From the NCBI RefSeq assembly GCF_002646595.1, contig NZ_PDUD01000028.1, forward strand, positions 1 through 64,000: a stretch of DNA of 64,000 nucleotides. Reading direction: 5' to 3'. Each line of letters starts with the position of its first letter. Positions within the stretch are counted from its first letter, which is position 1. A model generated the notes under the pieces. The model was given only the letters and a program-made list of their open reading frames with translations, had not been told where the DNA came from and made no database searches. Shown here in pieces: positions 25,775 through 33,312 of this stretch. Both the position numbers and the translations under genes were made by a program. Source of the stretch: Flavilitoribacter nigricans DSM 23189 = NBRC 102662. GTDB taxonomy: Bacteria > Bacteroidota > Bacteroidia > Chitinophagales > Saprospiraceae.

Positions 25775-28700
25775 ATGTGCATCCGTTCGCTACTAGCGCT
25801 CCTGTTGCTGTTCATTACCGGAGAGCTTTCGCTCACCGCCCAATCGGTCGATCCCGATCTGATCGAAAAAATTAATTTTAGAAACGTCGGACCCACCCGG
25901 GGTGGCCGGGTAACCAGTGTTGCCGGGGTCGCCCAGCAAGCCGGCATCTTTTATATGGGTGCTACCGGTGGCGGCGTCTGGAAAACCGATGATTACGGAA
26001 ATAGCTGGGAAAATGTTTCCGACGGCTATTTTTCCACACCATCCATCGGAGCTATCCGCGTCGCGCCCAGTGATCCCAAGGTCATTTATGTGGGCACCGG
26101 TTCGGATGGCCTGCGCAGTAATGTGATCGCCGGGAAAGGCATCTACCGCTCCGATAATTCCGGTAAAAGCTGGTCGCTCATCGGTCTGGAACATACCGGC
26201 CATATCGGCGCCGTGGAAGTTCATCCCGAAAACCCGGAACTGGTATACGTAGCCGCAATCGGCAATGGGTTCGCCCCCAATGCAGAGCGGGGCATCTACC
26301 GCAGCAAGGACGGAGGTTCCAACTGGGAGCAGGTGCTCTTTTTGTCGGATACCATCGGTTTTGCCGACCTGGAAATTGCCCCCGATGATCCCAATACCCT
26401 TTACGCGGCCGCCTGGCGCGGGGAACGCAAACCCTGGACCATCATCAGTGGTGGCCGGAAAGGTGGCATCTACAAGTCCACCGACGGCGGAGACTCCTGG
26501 GAGCAGGTGATGAAAGCCGACATCATGCCTTCGGGCCTGATCGGTAAGATCGACCTGGCCGTTTCTCCGGATGATCCCGACCGGGTCTACGCCCTGGTAG
26601 AAGCGCCGCAGGACGAAGGCGGCCTCTATCGCTCGGACGACCGCGGTGAAAGCTGGGAACTCGTCAGCACCTATTCACCGCTGCTCGACCGGCCATTCTA
26701 CTATTGTAATGTGGATGCCAATCCGATGAATGCGGATGTAGTATACGTCAATTCTACTCAGTTCTGGCAGTCCTCCAACGGAGGGAAAAGCTGGAACCGA
26801 CGGCGGACGCCCCACGGCGACAACCACGACATGTGGATCCATCCGCAGGATAGCATGGTCTGGGTACAGGCCAATGACGGCGGCGCTAATGTCAGTATCG
26901 ACGGCGGCCGCAGCTGGTCTACCCAGAATAATCAGCCAACGGCCGAATTGTACCAGGTGGAAGTGGACGACCGCACGCCCTATTGGCTGTATGCGGGTCA
27001 GCAGGACAATTCTACCATTGCCGTTCCCAGCCTCCAGCCGTCCAACTCTCCCGCCGGAGCCCTTGGCTTCTGGGAAGCGGTAGGTGGTTGTGAGACCGGT
27101 CCGGCGGTACCCAAGCCGGGTGATCCCAATATTGTTTACAGCAATTGCAAAGGACGGTTCAGTGTATACGATCGTCGTACGGGCCAAAGCCGGCAGTACT
27201 ACGTAGGCGCTTCCAATATGTACGGACACAACCCGCGGGATCTGACCTATCGCTTCCAGCGGGTCTCCCCCATTCACGTTTCTCCCCACAATCCGGATGT
27301 AGTCTACCATACGTCCCAGTTTGTGCACCGCACTACGGACGACGGACTTACCTGGGAAACGATCTCTCCCGACCTGACGGCTTTTGAGCCCGATAAGCAG
27401 GTGATTTCCGGTAGCCCCATCACCCGGGACGTAACGGGTGAAGAATTTTACAGTACCATCTACGCCATTCGCGAATCTTCCGTAAAGGCCGGAGTGATCT
27501 GGGTAGGATCCAATGACGGTCCCGTGCACGTTACTCAGGATAATGGTAAAAGCTGGGAGGATGTTACTCCCGAAGGTCTGCCCGGAGGTGGCCGGGTAGA
27601 TTGTGTAGAGCCCTCGCCCCACGATGCGGCCAAAGCCTATGCGACTATTCTCCGTTACCAGCTGGACGACTGGAAACCTTATCTCTACCGTACGACGGAT
27701 TACGGGAAAAGCTGGGAACTGATCAGCACGGAAAGGGCCGGATTTCCGAATGACGAACCGGTGCGCGTGGTGCGGGAAGATCCCGGACGCGAGGGCACCC
27801 TTTACGCCGGTACGGAGTACGGTCTCTGGGTTTCCTTCGATGACGGCGCTCACTGGCAGAGCTTCCAGCAAAATGTACCGGTTACGCCCATTACTGACAT
27901 CAAGGTCTTCCGGGATAACCTCATTCTGTCCACCATGGGTCGCGGATTCTGGATCATGGACGATCTGCCTACCCTGCGGCAACTGCCCGACCTGGACAAA
28001 AGCGCCCGGGTACAGATATTGCCCGTTGGTGAAGTGCCCATGGTCCGTTCTTTCCCGGAAAGAGGGGTTCCCGAATATCCGGTTACCGGTACGACTTTTT
28101 ACTACTACCTGAACGAAAAGGTAGACGCACCGATCGCCCTGGATATTCTCGATGACAGCGGCAAGGTGATCCGTTCCTTTACTAACCGCTCCAAGTCCAG
28201 TAAAGATAAAATGCCATCCGAGCCGGATATGGCTACGGGTTTTGTACAGCGCGGATATTCCAGTGCGCTGAGTGACAAAGCCGGTCTGCACGCATTCGAA
28301 TGGGATTTCCGCCACGCCGGTTCCTGGTCCGAAAACGGAAGTAGCCGTCGGGGCAGTCCTTCCGTAGCGCCGGGTAAATACAGCCTGCGCTTACAGGTGG
28401 GCAACCAGCAGATCGAAGAACCATTCGAGCTGCAGATCGATCCCAGACTGACCACTGCGGGCATCACGGTGGCGGACCTCCAGGCACAGGAGGAACTGGC
28501 CCTGCGGGTACGCAACCTAATGAGCCGGGCCCGCCAGCTCGATGCGGCTATTGGTGCCGGGCTCAAAAAACCGGAAAAGAAAGCGGCCCTGACCAAGATC
28601 TCCCAGGAGATGAATACGGCCGACGGTCGCTACCAGCAGCCACAGTTGCTGGATCAGATCTCCTACCTGTCCAGCATGCTGAGCTATGCGGACCAGCGTC

Positions 28701-28816
28701 CGGGGCAGGATGCCTACAACCGCTACGATGAATTGCGGAAATGGTTTGAGGATCTGCTGGAAGAGTGGGCCGATGTGAGTGGTGAATCCGCTGCCCGTTT
28801 CAAACTGGATGACTGA
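25775..28816 (+). CDS. Secreted sortilin/BNR-repeat (VPS10-like beta-propeller) protein
   Basis: A 1013-residue exported protein with a signal peptide (SLLALLLLFITGELSLTAQ). From residue 30 to about 720 it is made of Asp-box repeats, S/T-x-D-x-G-x-S/T-W (KTDDYGNSWENV, RSKDGGSNWEQV, KSTDGGDSWEQV, RSDDRGESWELV, QSSNGGKSWNRR, VSIDGGRSWSTQ, RTTDDGLTWETI, TQDNGKSWEDV, RTTDYGKSWELI, VSFDDGAHWQSF), one per propeller blade, typical of two stacked propellers. The last 290 residues hold an Ig-like segment and a helical tail. Related Bacteroidota proteins are annotated as glycosyl hydrolase or sortilin-like without proven activity. I see no T9SS tail. Confidence 0.9.
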   Translation: MCIRSLLALLLLFITGELSLTAQSVDPDLIEKINFRNVGPTRGGRVTSVAGVAQQAGIFYMGATGGGVWKTDDYGNSWENVSDGYFSTPSIGAIRVAPSDPKVIYVGTGSDGLRSNVIAGKGIYRSDNSGKSWSLIGLEHTGHIGAVEVHPENPELVYVAAIGNGFAPNAERGIYRSKDGGSNWEQVLFLSDTIGFADLEIAPDDPNTLYAAAWRGERKPWTIISGGRKGGIYKSTDGGDSWEQVMKADIMPSGLIGKIDLAVSPDDPDRVYALVEAPQDEGGLYRSDDRGESWELVSTYSPLLDRPFYYCNVDANPMNADVVYVNSTQFWQSSNGGKSWNRRRTPHGDNHDMWIHPQDSMVWVQANDGGANVSIDGGRSWSTQNNQPTAELYQVEVDDRTPYWLYAGQQDNSTIAVPSLQPSNSPAGALGFWEAVGGCETGPAVPKPGDPNIVYSNCKGRFSVYDRRTGQSRQYYVGASNMYGHNPRDLTYRFQRVSPIHVSPHNPDVVYHTSQFVHRTTDDGLTWETISPDLTAFEPDKQVISGSPITRDVTGEEFYSTIYAIRESSVKAGVIWVGSNDGPVHVTQDNGKSWEDVTPEGLPGGGRVDCVEPSPHDAAKAYATILRYQLDDWKPYLYRTTDYGKSWELISTERAGFPNDEPVRVVREDPGREGTLYAGTEYGLWVSFDDGAHWQSFQQNVPVTPITDIKVFRDNLILSTMGRGFWIMDDLPTLRQLPDLDKSARVQILPVGEVPMVRSFPERGVPEYPVTGTTFYYYLNEKVDAPIALDILDDSGKVIRSFTNRSKSSKDKMPSEPDMATGFVQRGYSSALSDKAGLHAFEWDFRHAGSWSENGSSRRGSPSVAPGKYSLRLQVGNQQIEEPFELQIDPRLTTAGITVADLQAQEELALRVRNLMSRARQLDAAIGAGLKKPEKKAALTKISQEMNTADGRYQQPQLLDQISYLSSMLSYADQRPGQDAYNRYDELRKWFEDLLEEWADVSGESAARFKLDD

Positions 28817-28834
28817 TCCGGATACGGTAGAAAT

Positions 28835-28872
28835 CAGAACGGCCCCGATGGACATCCATCGGGGCCGTTCTG
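28835..28872. terminator. Bidirectional terminator between convergent genes
   Basis: CAGAACGGCCCCGATGGA and its perfect complement form an 18-bp stem with a two-base loop. On the plus strand GTTTTAT follows, on the minus strand ATTTCT. It serves both the BNR-repeat gene and the convergent TPR gene. Confidence 0.88.
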
Positions 28873-28896
28873 GTTTTATAACCAACCTGTTTGCAA

Positions 28897-30306
28897 TTAC
28901 AGGCGATAAGATGCGATCATAGATAACAGCGCCGAATCCTGCTCCAGTTCAGGAGCCAGATCGAAAACAACGCGATGCTGGTCGTAGTCTTCGGCCAGGG
29001 CTTCACCCAGCCAGTAGAAAGCTTCTTTCCGACGGCCCATTGAGAACAACACGGCGATGCGTGCGTAAAGGATCTCTACGCCCAGTTCGTAATCTTCGGC
29101 TTCCTCGGTGCAGTTGAGTGCTTCCCGGTAGGCTTCCGTAGCCAGCAGAAATGCAATGTAACGCAACCAATACCGAATATCTTCCGGGGCAATATCTACG
29201 GCCGCACGGTAAAGCGGAGATGCCTTTTCCCACTCATTGGTGTGAAAGAAAGCTTCGGCCAGGGCCGCGTAGTATTCCTCCCGGCTGTTCTCGATACTCA
29301 GCGCTTTGCGGAAAGACCGGACGGCCTGCTTCCATTTTCCTTCATCGGCGTAACATTCGCCGATGTGGAAATGCACCTCATCGTTCAGTGGATCGAGCTG
29401 GATCGCCCGGTGGAAATATTTACGGGCATCGATATAATTCCCCATCTCCCGGTAGCACTGACCGATGCGGAGCAGCAGTTCGCTGTCCGGCTCGAACAGT
29501 TCCAGGATCTCCTGGTAGCACTTCAGCGCCTTGCGGTAGCGTTTCATTTCGAAACACAATTCCGCACAATCGCGGTAAGCGTATTCAAAACGCTCATTGA
29601 TCACGAAAGCGAATTCGTAGGCATCAACGGCTTCCTGGTAGTTGCCCAGATAAGCGTGGGCGTGGCCCAGATTGTACCAGGACAAATAGGAATAAGGATC
29701 GATATCCAGAATATAATCGTGCAGCTTAATGCTTTCTTCGTATTTCTTGGAGAGTTCCACGGCCAGCCAGACCCGTTCCAGCGCTTCTTCGTTGGAGTGG
29801 TTTTCCCGCAGCGCCCGGCTGAGGGTGTAGAACATCAGTTCGTATTCCTCCTGGTGCTCGTGCGCCATGGCTTCTACCAGCAGGATATCGCTCAGCGTTT
29901 CTTTGGAAACATTGATCTTTCGATCTTCCAGCAGGGCCAGCGCCTCGTCGATGCGATCCATGTAGATGAACGCTTCCGCCCGCAACAGGTCGATCTCTAT
30001 TTCGCGCGGAGCGAATAGTGCGGCCTGATCCAGCGTTTCCAGAGCATCCTGTTCGTGATGGGTATCGATCAGCAGGTGAGCCTTACGGAGATAAAAATCG
30101 ATCGTATAGTTATGATGATGAATAGCGTGCCCGGCGACTTCCAGTGCACGGTCCAGTTGTCCTTCCTCTTCGTAGTAGTCGATCAGTTGCTGGTACGATT
30201 TTTCGGATAGAAATACCTCCAATCCTCGCTTAGAATTGCTTTCGTATTCCACCACCAGATCGTAGATTGCCTGATCACGTTCATTGTTCATAGGACCCAT
30301 AGCCAC
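28897..30306 (-). CDS. TPR-repeat protein
   Basis: A 469-residue protein built almost wholly of tetratricopeptide repeats (about ten). Clear units include WYNLGHAHAYLGNYQEAVDA, LLRIGQCYREMGNYIDARKY and VHFHIGECYADEGKWKQAVR. There is no signal peptide and no other domain, so it is probably a cytoplasmic scaffold. Start choice is open: ATGs at 30306, 30300 and 30291 are in frame, and MNNERDQ (30291) would be the most family-like. Partners are not indicated by the neighbours. Confidence 0.93.
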   Translation of the reverse strand: MAMGPMNNERDQAIYDLVVEYESNSKRGLEVFLSEKSYQQLIDYYEEEGQLDRALEVAGHAIHHHNYTIDFYLRKAHLLIDTHHEQDALETLDQAALFAPREIEIDLLRAEAFIYMDRIDEALALLEDRKINVSKETLSDILLVEAMAHEHQEEYELMFYTLSRALRENHSNEEALERVWLAVELSKKYEESIKLHDYILDIDPYSYLSWYNLGHAHAYLGNYQEAVDAYEFAFVINERFEYAYRDCAELCFEMKRYRKALKCYQEILELFEPDSELLLRIGQCYREMGNYIDARKYFHRAIQLDPLNDEVHFHIGECYADEGKWKQAVRSFRKALSIENSREEYYAALAEAFFHTNEWEKASPLYRAAVDIAPEDIRYWLRYIAFLLATEAYREALNCTEEAEDYELGVEILYARIAVLFSMGRRKEAFYWLGEALAEDYDQHRVVFDLAPELEQDSALLSMIASYRL

Positions 30307-30417
30307 GTGTTGAGCTGTTTCCGACTAAAGATAAACAAATATCATTCAATTGTAGAGATAATGCCAATTTATACGGTAGAATCTTCCACAGGGTTTCTGA
30401 CTTTGCCTATCATATAC

Positions 30418-30445
30418 AAAAAAAGGCACCCACAGAATGGGTACC
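30418..30445 (-). terminator. Terminator of the sigma/anti-sigma/Spy-like operon
   Basis: On the minus strand GGTACCCA pairs with TGGGTGCC (one mismatch, five-base loop), followed by seven T. It lies about 60 bases after the stop of the Spy-like gene. An AT-rich palindrome of GGCTTTTTT/AAAAAAAGCT type sits closer, at 30481-30500. Confidence 0.7.
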
Positions 30446-30502
30446 TCTATGCAAATATAAGCATTTGTACGTTAATGGGTAGCTTTTTTTAAAAAAGCCT
30501 CG

Positions 30503-30961
30503 TCAATTTCTTCCCCGCCTCCGATTGGCACGTATCCTATTCAGTAACAATTTCTTAAACTCCCGGTCGGCCCGGTTGAAGCCCGCCAGTTTGCGCGGAG
30601 AAATGATATCCGCCAGTCGCAAAAAATACTGACGTTTCAGGTCCAGTAATTCCTGCTCCATATCGAAGCGGCTTTCCAGAAATTGCTTTGCTTCTTCGTT
30701 AGACATATCGATCACCCGCCGCATATCCGACTGGTATCGTTTTCGGATCTTTCGTTCTTCCCGTTCGTACTCATTAAATACCGGCCAGAATTTTTCGGCC
30801 TCCTTGCTCGTCATATCGATCTTCTCGGTAATGAATGCTACCCGCTGGGCCTGCACCCGGTCCAGGGCGGCGGAAGAGATCTGATCCTCATCCCCAAAAT
30901 CCTGTGCGCCGGCCGCAAAGGCCAGGCAGCAAAAACTCCAAATTAAATAAGCACGTTTCAT
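30503..30961 (-). CDS. Periplasmic Spy/CpxP-like helical protein
   Basis: A 152-residue exported protein: signal peptide (YLIWSFCCLAFAAGAQ) then an all-helical, highly charged body. KIDMTSKEAEKFWPVFNEYE is the LTxxQ-like start seen in Spy, CpxP and zinc-resistance-associated proteins, and the last 30 residues are very basic (NRIRANRRRGRN). Such proteins act as periplasmic chaperones or stress sensors. It is the third gene after an ECF sigma factor and its membrane partner, which fits an envelope-stress regulon. Confidence 0.8.
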   Translation of the reverse strand: MKRAYLIWSFCCLAFAAGAQDFGDEDQISSAALDRVQAQRVAFITEKIDMTSKEAEKFWPVFNEYEREERKIRKRYQSDMRRVIDMSNEEAKQFLESRFDMEQELLDLKRQYFLRLADIISPRKLAGFNRADREFKKLLLNRIRANRRRGRN

Positions 30962-31035
30962 GTCAATTTTTTAAATAACGAAATGCCTCAACAAAAGCTA
31001 TCTTGTCCGTAAATACGTATTAGCATACTGCCTCC

Positions 31036-31566
31036 TCACAGCAGGTCCTCCAGGTCGATCTCATCGAGCAATTCATCGAAGTACTCCTCCATCAGTTCTC
31101 CGTCCAGGCTATCCTCTTCCATCAGCAAAGGCGCACTGCCCGGCTCTTCGGCCATTTCTTCCGCCAGCAGATCGAGATCAAAATCATCGATATGGTAGTC
31201 GATGTAATCATTGATATCCTCGTCCGTCATGGCTATATCGGGCGTTGTGTCCGCCACTTCACTCCGGTTAAAAACGGAAATGGTCACCAATAGTATGGCT
31301 ACACCGGCCAGCGCCAGCGCGTAGGCCGGACGCTGAAAAAGCGACGATAAACCCTGCCACCACTGCTGCCAGACCGGCGGAGCGGCCGGCACGTCCCGGG
31401 CCGCAGCCTCTTCCCGCTGGATCCGCCGGAAGACCTCATCCGATAACTGATCGAAATAGCCCGGCGGCACTTCCGGCGGCGAGTTTTGTTCCCGCAGGCG
31501 GGCCAGATTCGGAGCGATGGACTCCAGTTCCTCCCGGACCGAACGTTTATTTTTTTCGTTTCCCAT
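31036..31566 (-). CDS. Membrane protein, putative anti-sigma factor
   Basis: A 176-residue protein with one membrane helix (AYALALAGVAILLVTISVF, about 88-106). The N-terminal cytoplasmic part contains PPGYFDQLSDEVFRRIQ, a pattern common in the putative anti-sigma partners of Bacteroidota ECF factors. No HxxxCxxC zinc motif is present. The C-terminal 65 residues are extremely acidic (DEDINDYIDYHIDDFDLDLL and following, ending DELLDEIDLEDLL). Its start overlaps the sigma gene stop (TAATG), so the two are coupled. Anti-sigma role is inference from this arrangement. Confidence 0.75.
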   Translation of the reverse strand: MGNEKNKRSVREELESIAPNLARLREQNSPPEVPPGYFDQLSDEVFRRIQREEAAARDVPAAPPVWQQWWQGLSSLFQRPAYALALAGVAILLVTISVFNRSEVADTTPDIAMTDEDINDYIDYHIDDFDLDLLAEEMAEEPGSAPLLMEEDSLDGELMEEYFDELLDEIDLEDLL

Positions 31567-32141
31567 TAGATGATCGTATTAATGAGATAATGTTCAATCT
31601 TTTTCACGGCGTGGTGGTACGAAGCTTTGAGCCCGCCAACGGACGTCTTCAAAATCCCGGCAATCTCCGCGTAGCTCAATTCATCGTAGTAGCGCATTAC
31701 AAAAACCTGTTTCTGCCGGTCGGGCAGGGTTTCCAGCGCTCGCTGCAAATGCTCCTGAACGGCTTCACCGTCCATCCAGGCGTCGGCCCGCAGCTGGCGG
31801 CCGGCCGTTGCCTCATCCTCCGGCTGCAGCTTATTTACGTGCCGTTGCCGTTTGCGCAAAAAGGTCATAGCTTCATTAGTCGCAATGCGGTACAACCAGG
31901 TGTACAGGGCCGACTGCGCTTTGAAACTGCCGATATTGCGGTAGACTTTCACCAGGCAGTTCTGCAGCACATCATTGGCGTCTTCGTGTTCGCCCACCAT
32001 CCGGCGAATGTGCAGGTACAGGCGTTCCTGGTACGCCTGCATGAGCAGCCGGAAACCGCTGTCCCGTGTCTGCTCACTGCGCAGTAATGCCAGGAGTTTG
32101 TCCTCTGTGATTTTAGGTTCCGGTGCCTGCACCTGTGTCAC
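31566..32141 (-). CDS. ECF-type RNA polymerase sigma factor
   Basis: A 191-residue sigma-70 family factor. Region 2 reads ERLYLHIRRMVGEHEDANDVLQNCLVKVYRN with FKAQSALYTWLYRIATNEAM, and region 4 reads LETLPDRQKQVFVMRYYDELSYAEIAGILKTSVGGLKASYHHAVKKI. The extra-cytoplasmic-function type responds to envelope signals through a membrane anti-sigma factor, here the next gene. It is first in a three-gene cassette (sigma, membrane partner, Spy-like protein). Confidence 0.95.
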   Translation of the reverse strand: MTQVQAPEPKITEDKLLALLRSEQTRDSGFRLLMQAYQERLYLHIRRMVGEHEDANDVLQNCLVKVYRNIGSFKAQSALYTWLYRIATNEAMTFLRKRQRHVNKLQPEDEATAGRQLRADAWMDGEAVQEHLQRALETLPDRQKQVFVMRYYDELSYAEIAGILKTSVGGLKASYHHAVKKIEHYLINTII

Positions 32142-32307
32142 TTTTTAGGTATTGGACGCCAATGATTACCAGAGGTTTAACGACCGGCCGGATTTTTTTA
32201 TTGATCCGGTCCCGGAATTACGGGATCCTGAAGCGAACTTCCGTCGCTGCTGGTGGTCAAAGTTTCCTATAAATCAGGGGAAAGGCCGAAAAGTCCCAAC
32301 AGTTTCG

Positions 32308-32315
32308 TAATTTTG
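32308..32315 (+). promoter_or_regulatory. -7 promoter element upstream of uppS
   Basis: TAATTTTG matches TAnnTTTG and lies 37 bases before the chosen uppS start. No clear -33 TTTG is seen. Confidence 0.4.
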
Positions 32316-32352
32316 TGGGAATTTTCTGATAAGGTTGCTTTTGAGGCTATCG

Positions 32353-33105
32353 ATGAAGCTAATGGATTTGAAAGAACAGATCAACAAAGATAAATTGCCA
32401 CGTCACATTGCCGTCATTATGGATGGCAACGGACGTTGGGCCAAGCAGCATGGTAAAGCTCGGGTTTTCGGCCACCGAAACGGAGTGAAAGCCGTGCGCG
32501 AAACCACCGAAGCGGCGGCCGAACTGGGTATCGAATACCTGACGCTCTACGCCTTCTCTACCGAGAACTGGAGCCGGCCGAAGCTGGAAGTCAGCGCACT
32601 GATGACCCTTCTGGTAGAGACGCTGAACAAGGAGGTCGATACTTTGATGAAGAACAACATTCGCCTCAAAGCCATCGGCGACCTCTCCCGCTTGCCCTCC
32701 AAAACCCACAAAGCCCTGTTACAAGGCATGAAACGCACCGCCGGCAACACGCGGATGACCCTGGTGCTGGCGCTGAATTACAGTGGCCGCTGGGAACTGG
32801 TGGAAGCCGCCCGCGAAATTGCCCTGCGGGTAAGTCAGGGCGACCTGGAAGCCGATCAGATCGATGAGGCTTTAATGTCCGCCGCCCTCAGTACCCGCGA
32901 TATGCCCGATCCGGAATTGCTCATTCGCACCAGTGGCGAACATCGCCTGAGCAACTTTTTACTCTGGCAACTGGCCTACGCTGAATTCTGCTTTTCCCCC
33001 GTATTCTGGCCTGATTTCCGGAAAGAACACCTCTACGAAGCCATTATCGATTTTCAGAAAAGAGAACGTCGTTTTGGCAAGATTAGCGAACAATTAGTAC
33101 GGTAA
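32353..33105 (+). CDS. uppS: Undecaprenyl diphosphate synthase (cis-prenyltransferase)
   Basis: Makes undecaprenyl diphosphate, the lipid carrier for peptidoglycan and O-antigen units, from farnesyl and isopentenyl diphosphate. About 250 residues from the ATG at 32353; ATG at 32362 (MDLKEQ) is equally possible, while the TTG at 32335 is unlikely. Conserved stretches are HIAVIMDGNGRWA (catalytic Asp), YLTLYAFSTENWSRP, ALNYSGRWE, and the C-terminal PELLIRTSGEHRLSNFLLWQ with FWPDF. Family-typical length. bamA follows 207 bases downstream, an order common in Bacteroidota. Confidence 0.97.
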   Translation: MKLMDLKEQINKDKLPRHIAVIMDGNGRWAKQHGKARVFGHRNGVKAVRETTEAAAELGIEYLTLYAFSTENWSRPKLEVSALMTLLVETLNKEVDTLMKNNIRLKAIGDLSRLPSKTHKALLQGMKRTAGNTRMTLVLALNYSGRWELVEAAREIALRVSQGDLEADQIDEALMSAALSTRDMPDPELLIRTSGEHRLSNFLLWQLAYAEFCFSPVFWPDFRKEHLYEAIIDFQKRERRFGKISEQLVR

Positions 33106-33312
33106 CATACAACCAATCGGTCTTCCGATGGCTCTTTGAGTCGCTGTATGTAACGAAAAATAAGATCCGCCCGGCAGCAGTGTCGGGATTAATACGTTGT
33201 TAGTGAATAATAAAGAGTAAGACAATCCAGCCGACGCACTTTCACCGCATCCGGGATCCGGTGAAAACGCACGGAAAAAGATACACTGCTCGCCATTTAA
33301 TAATCAGACTGT

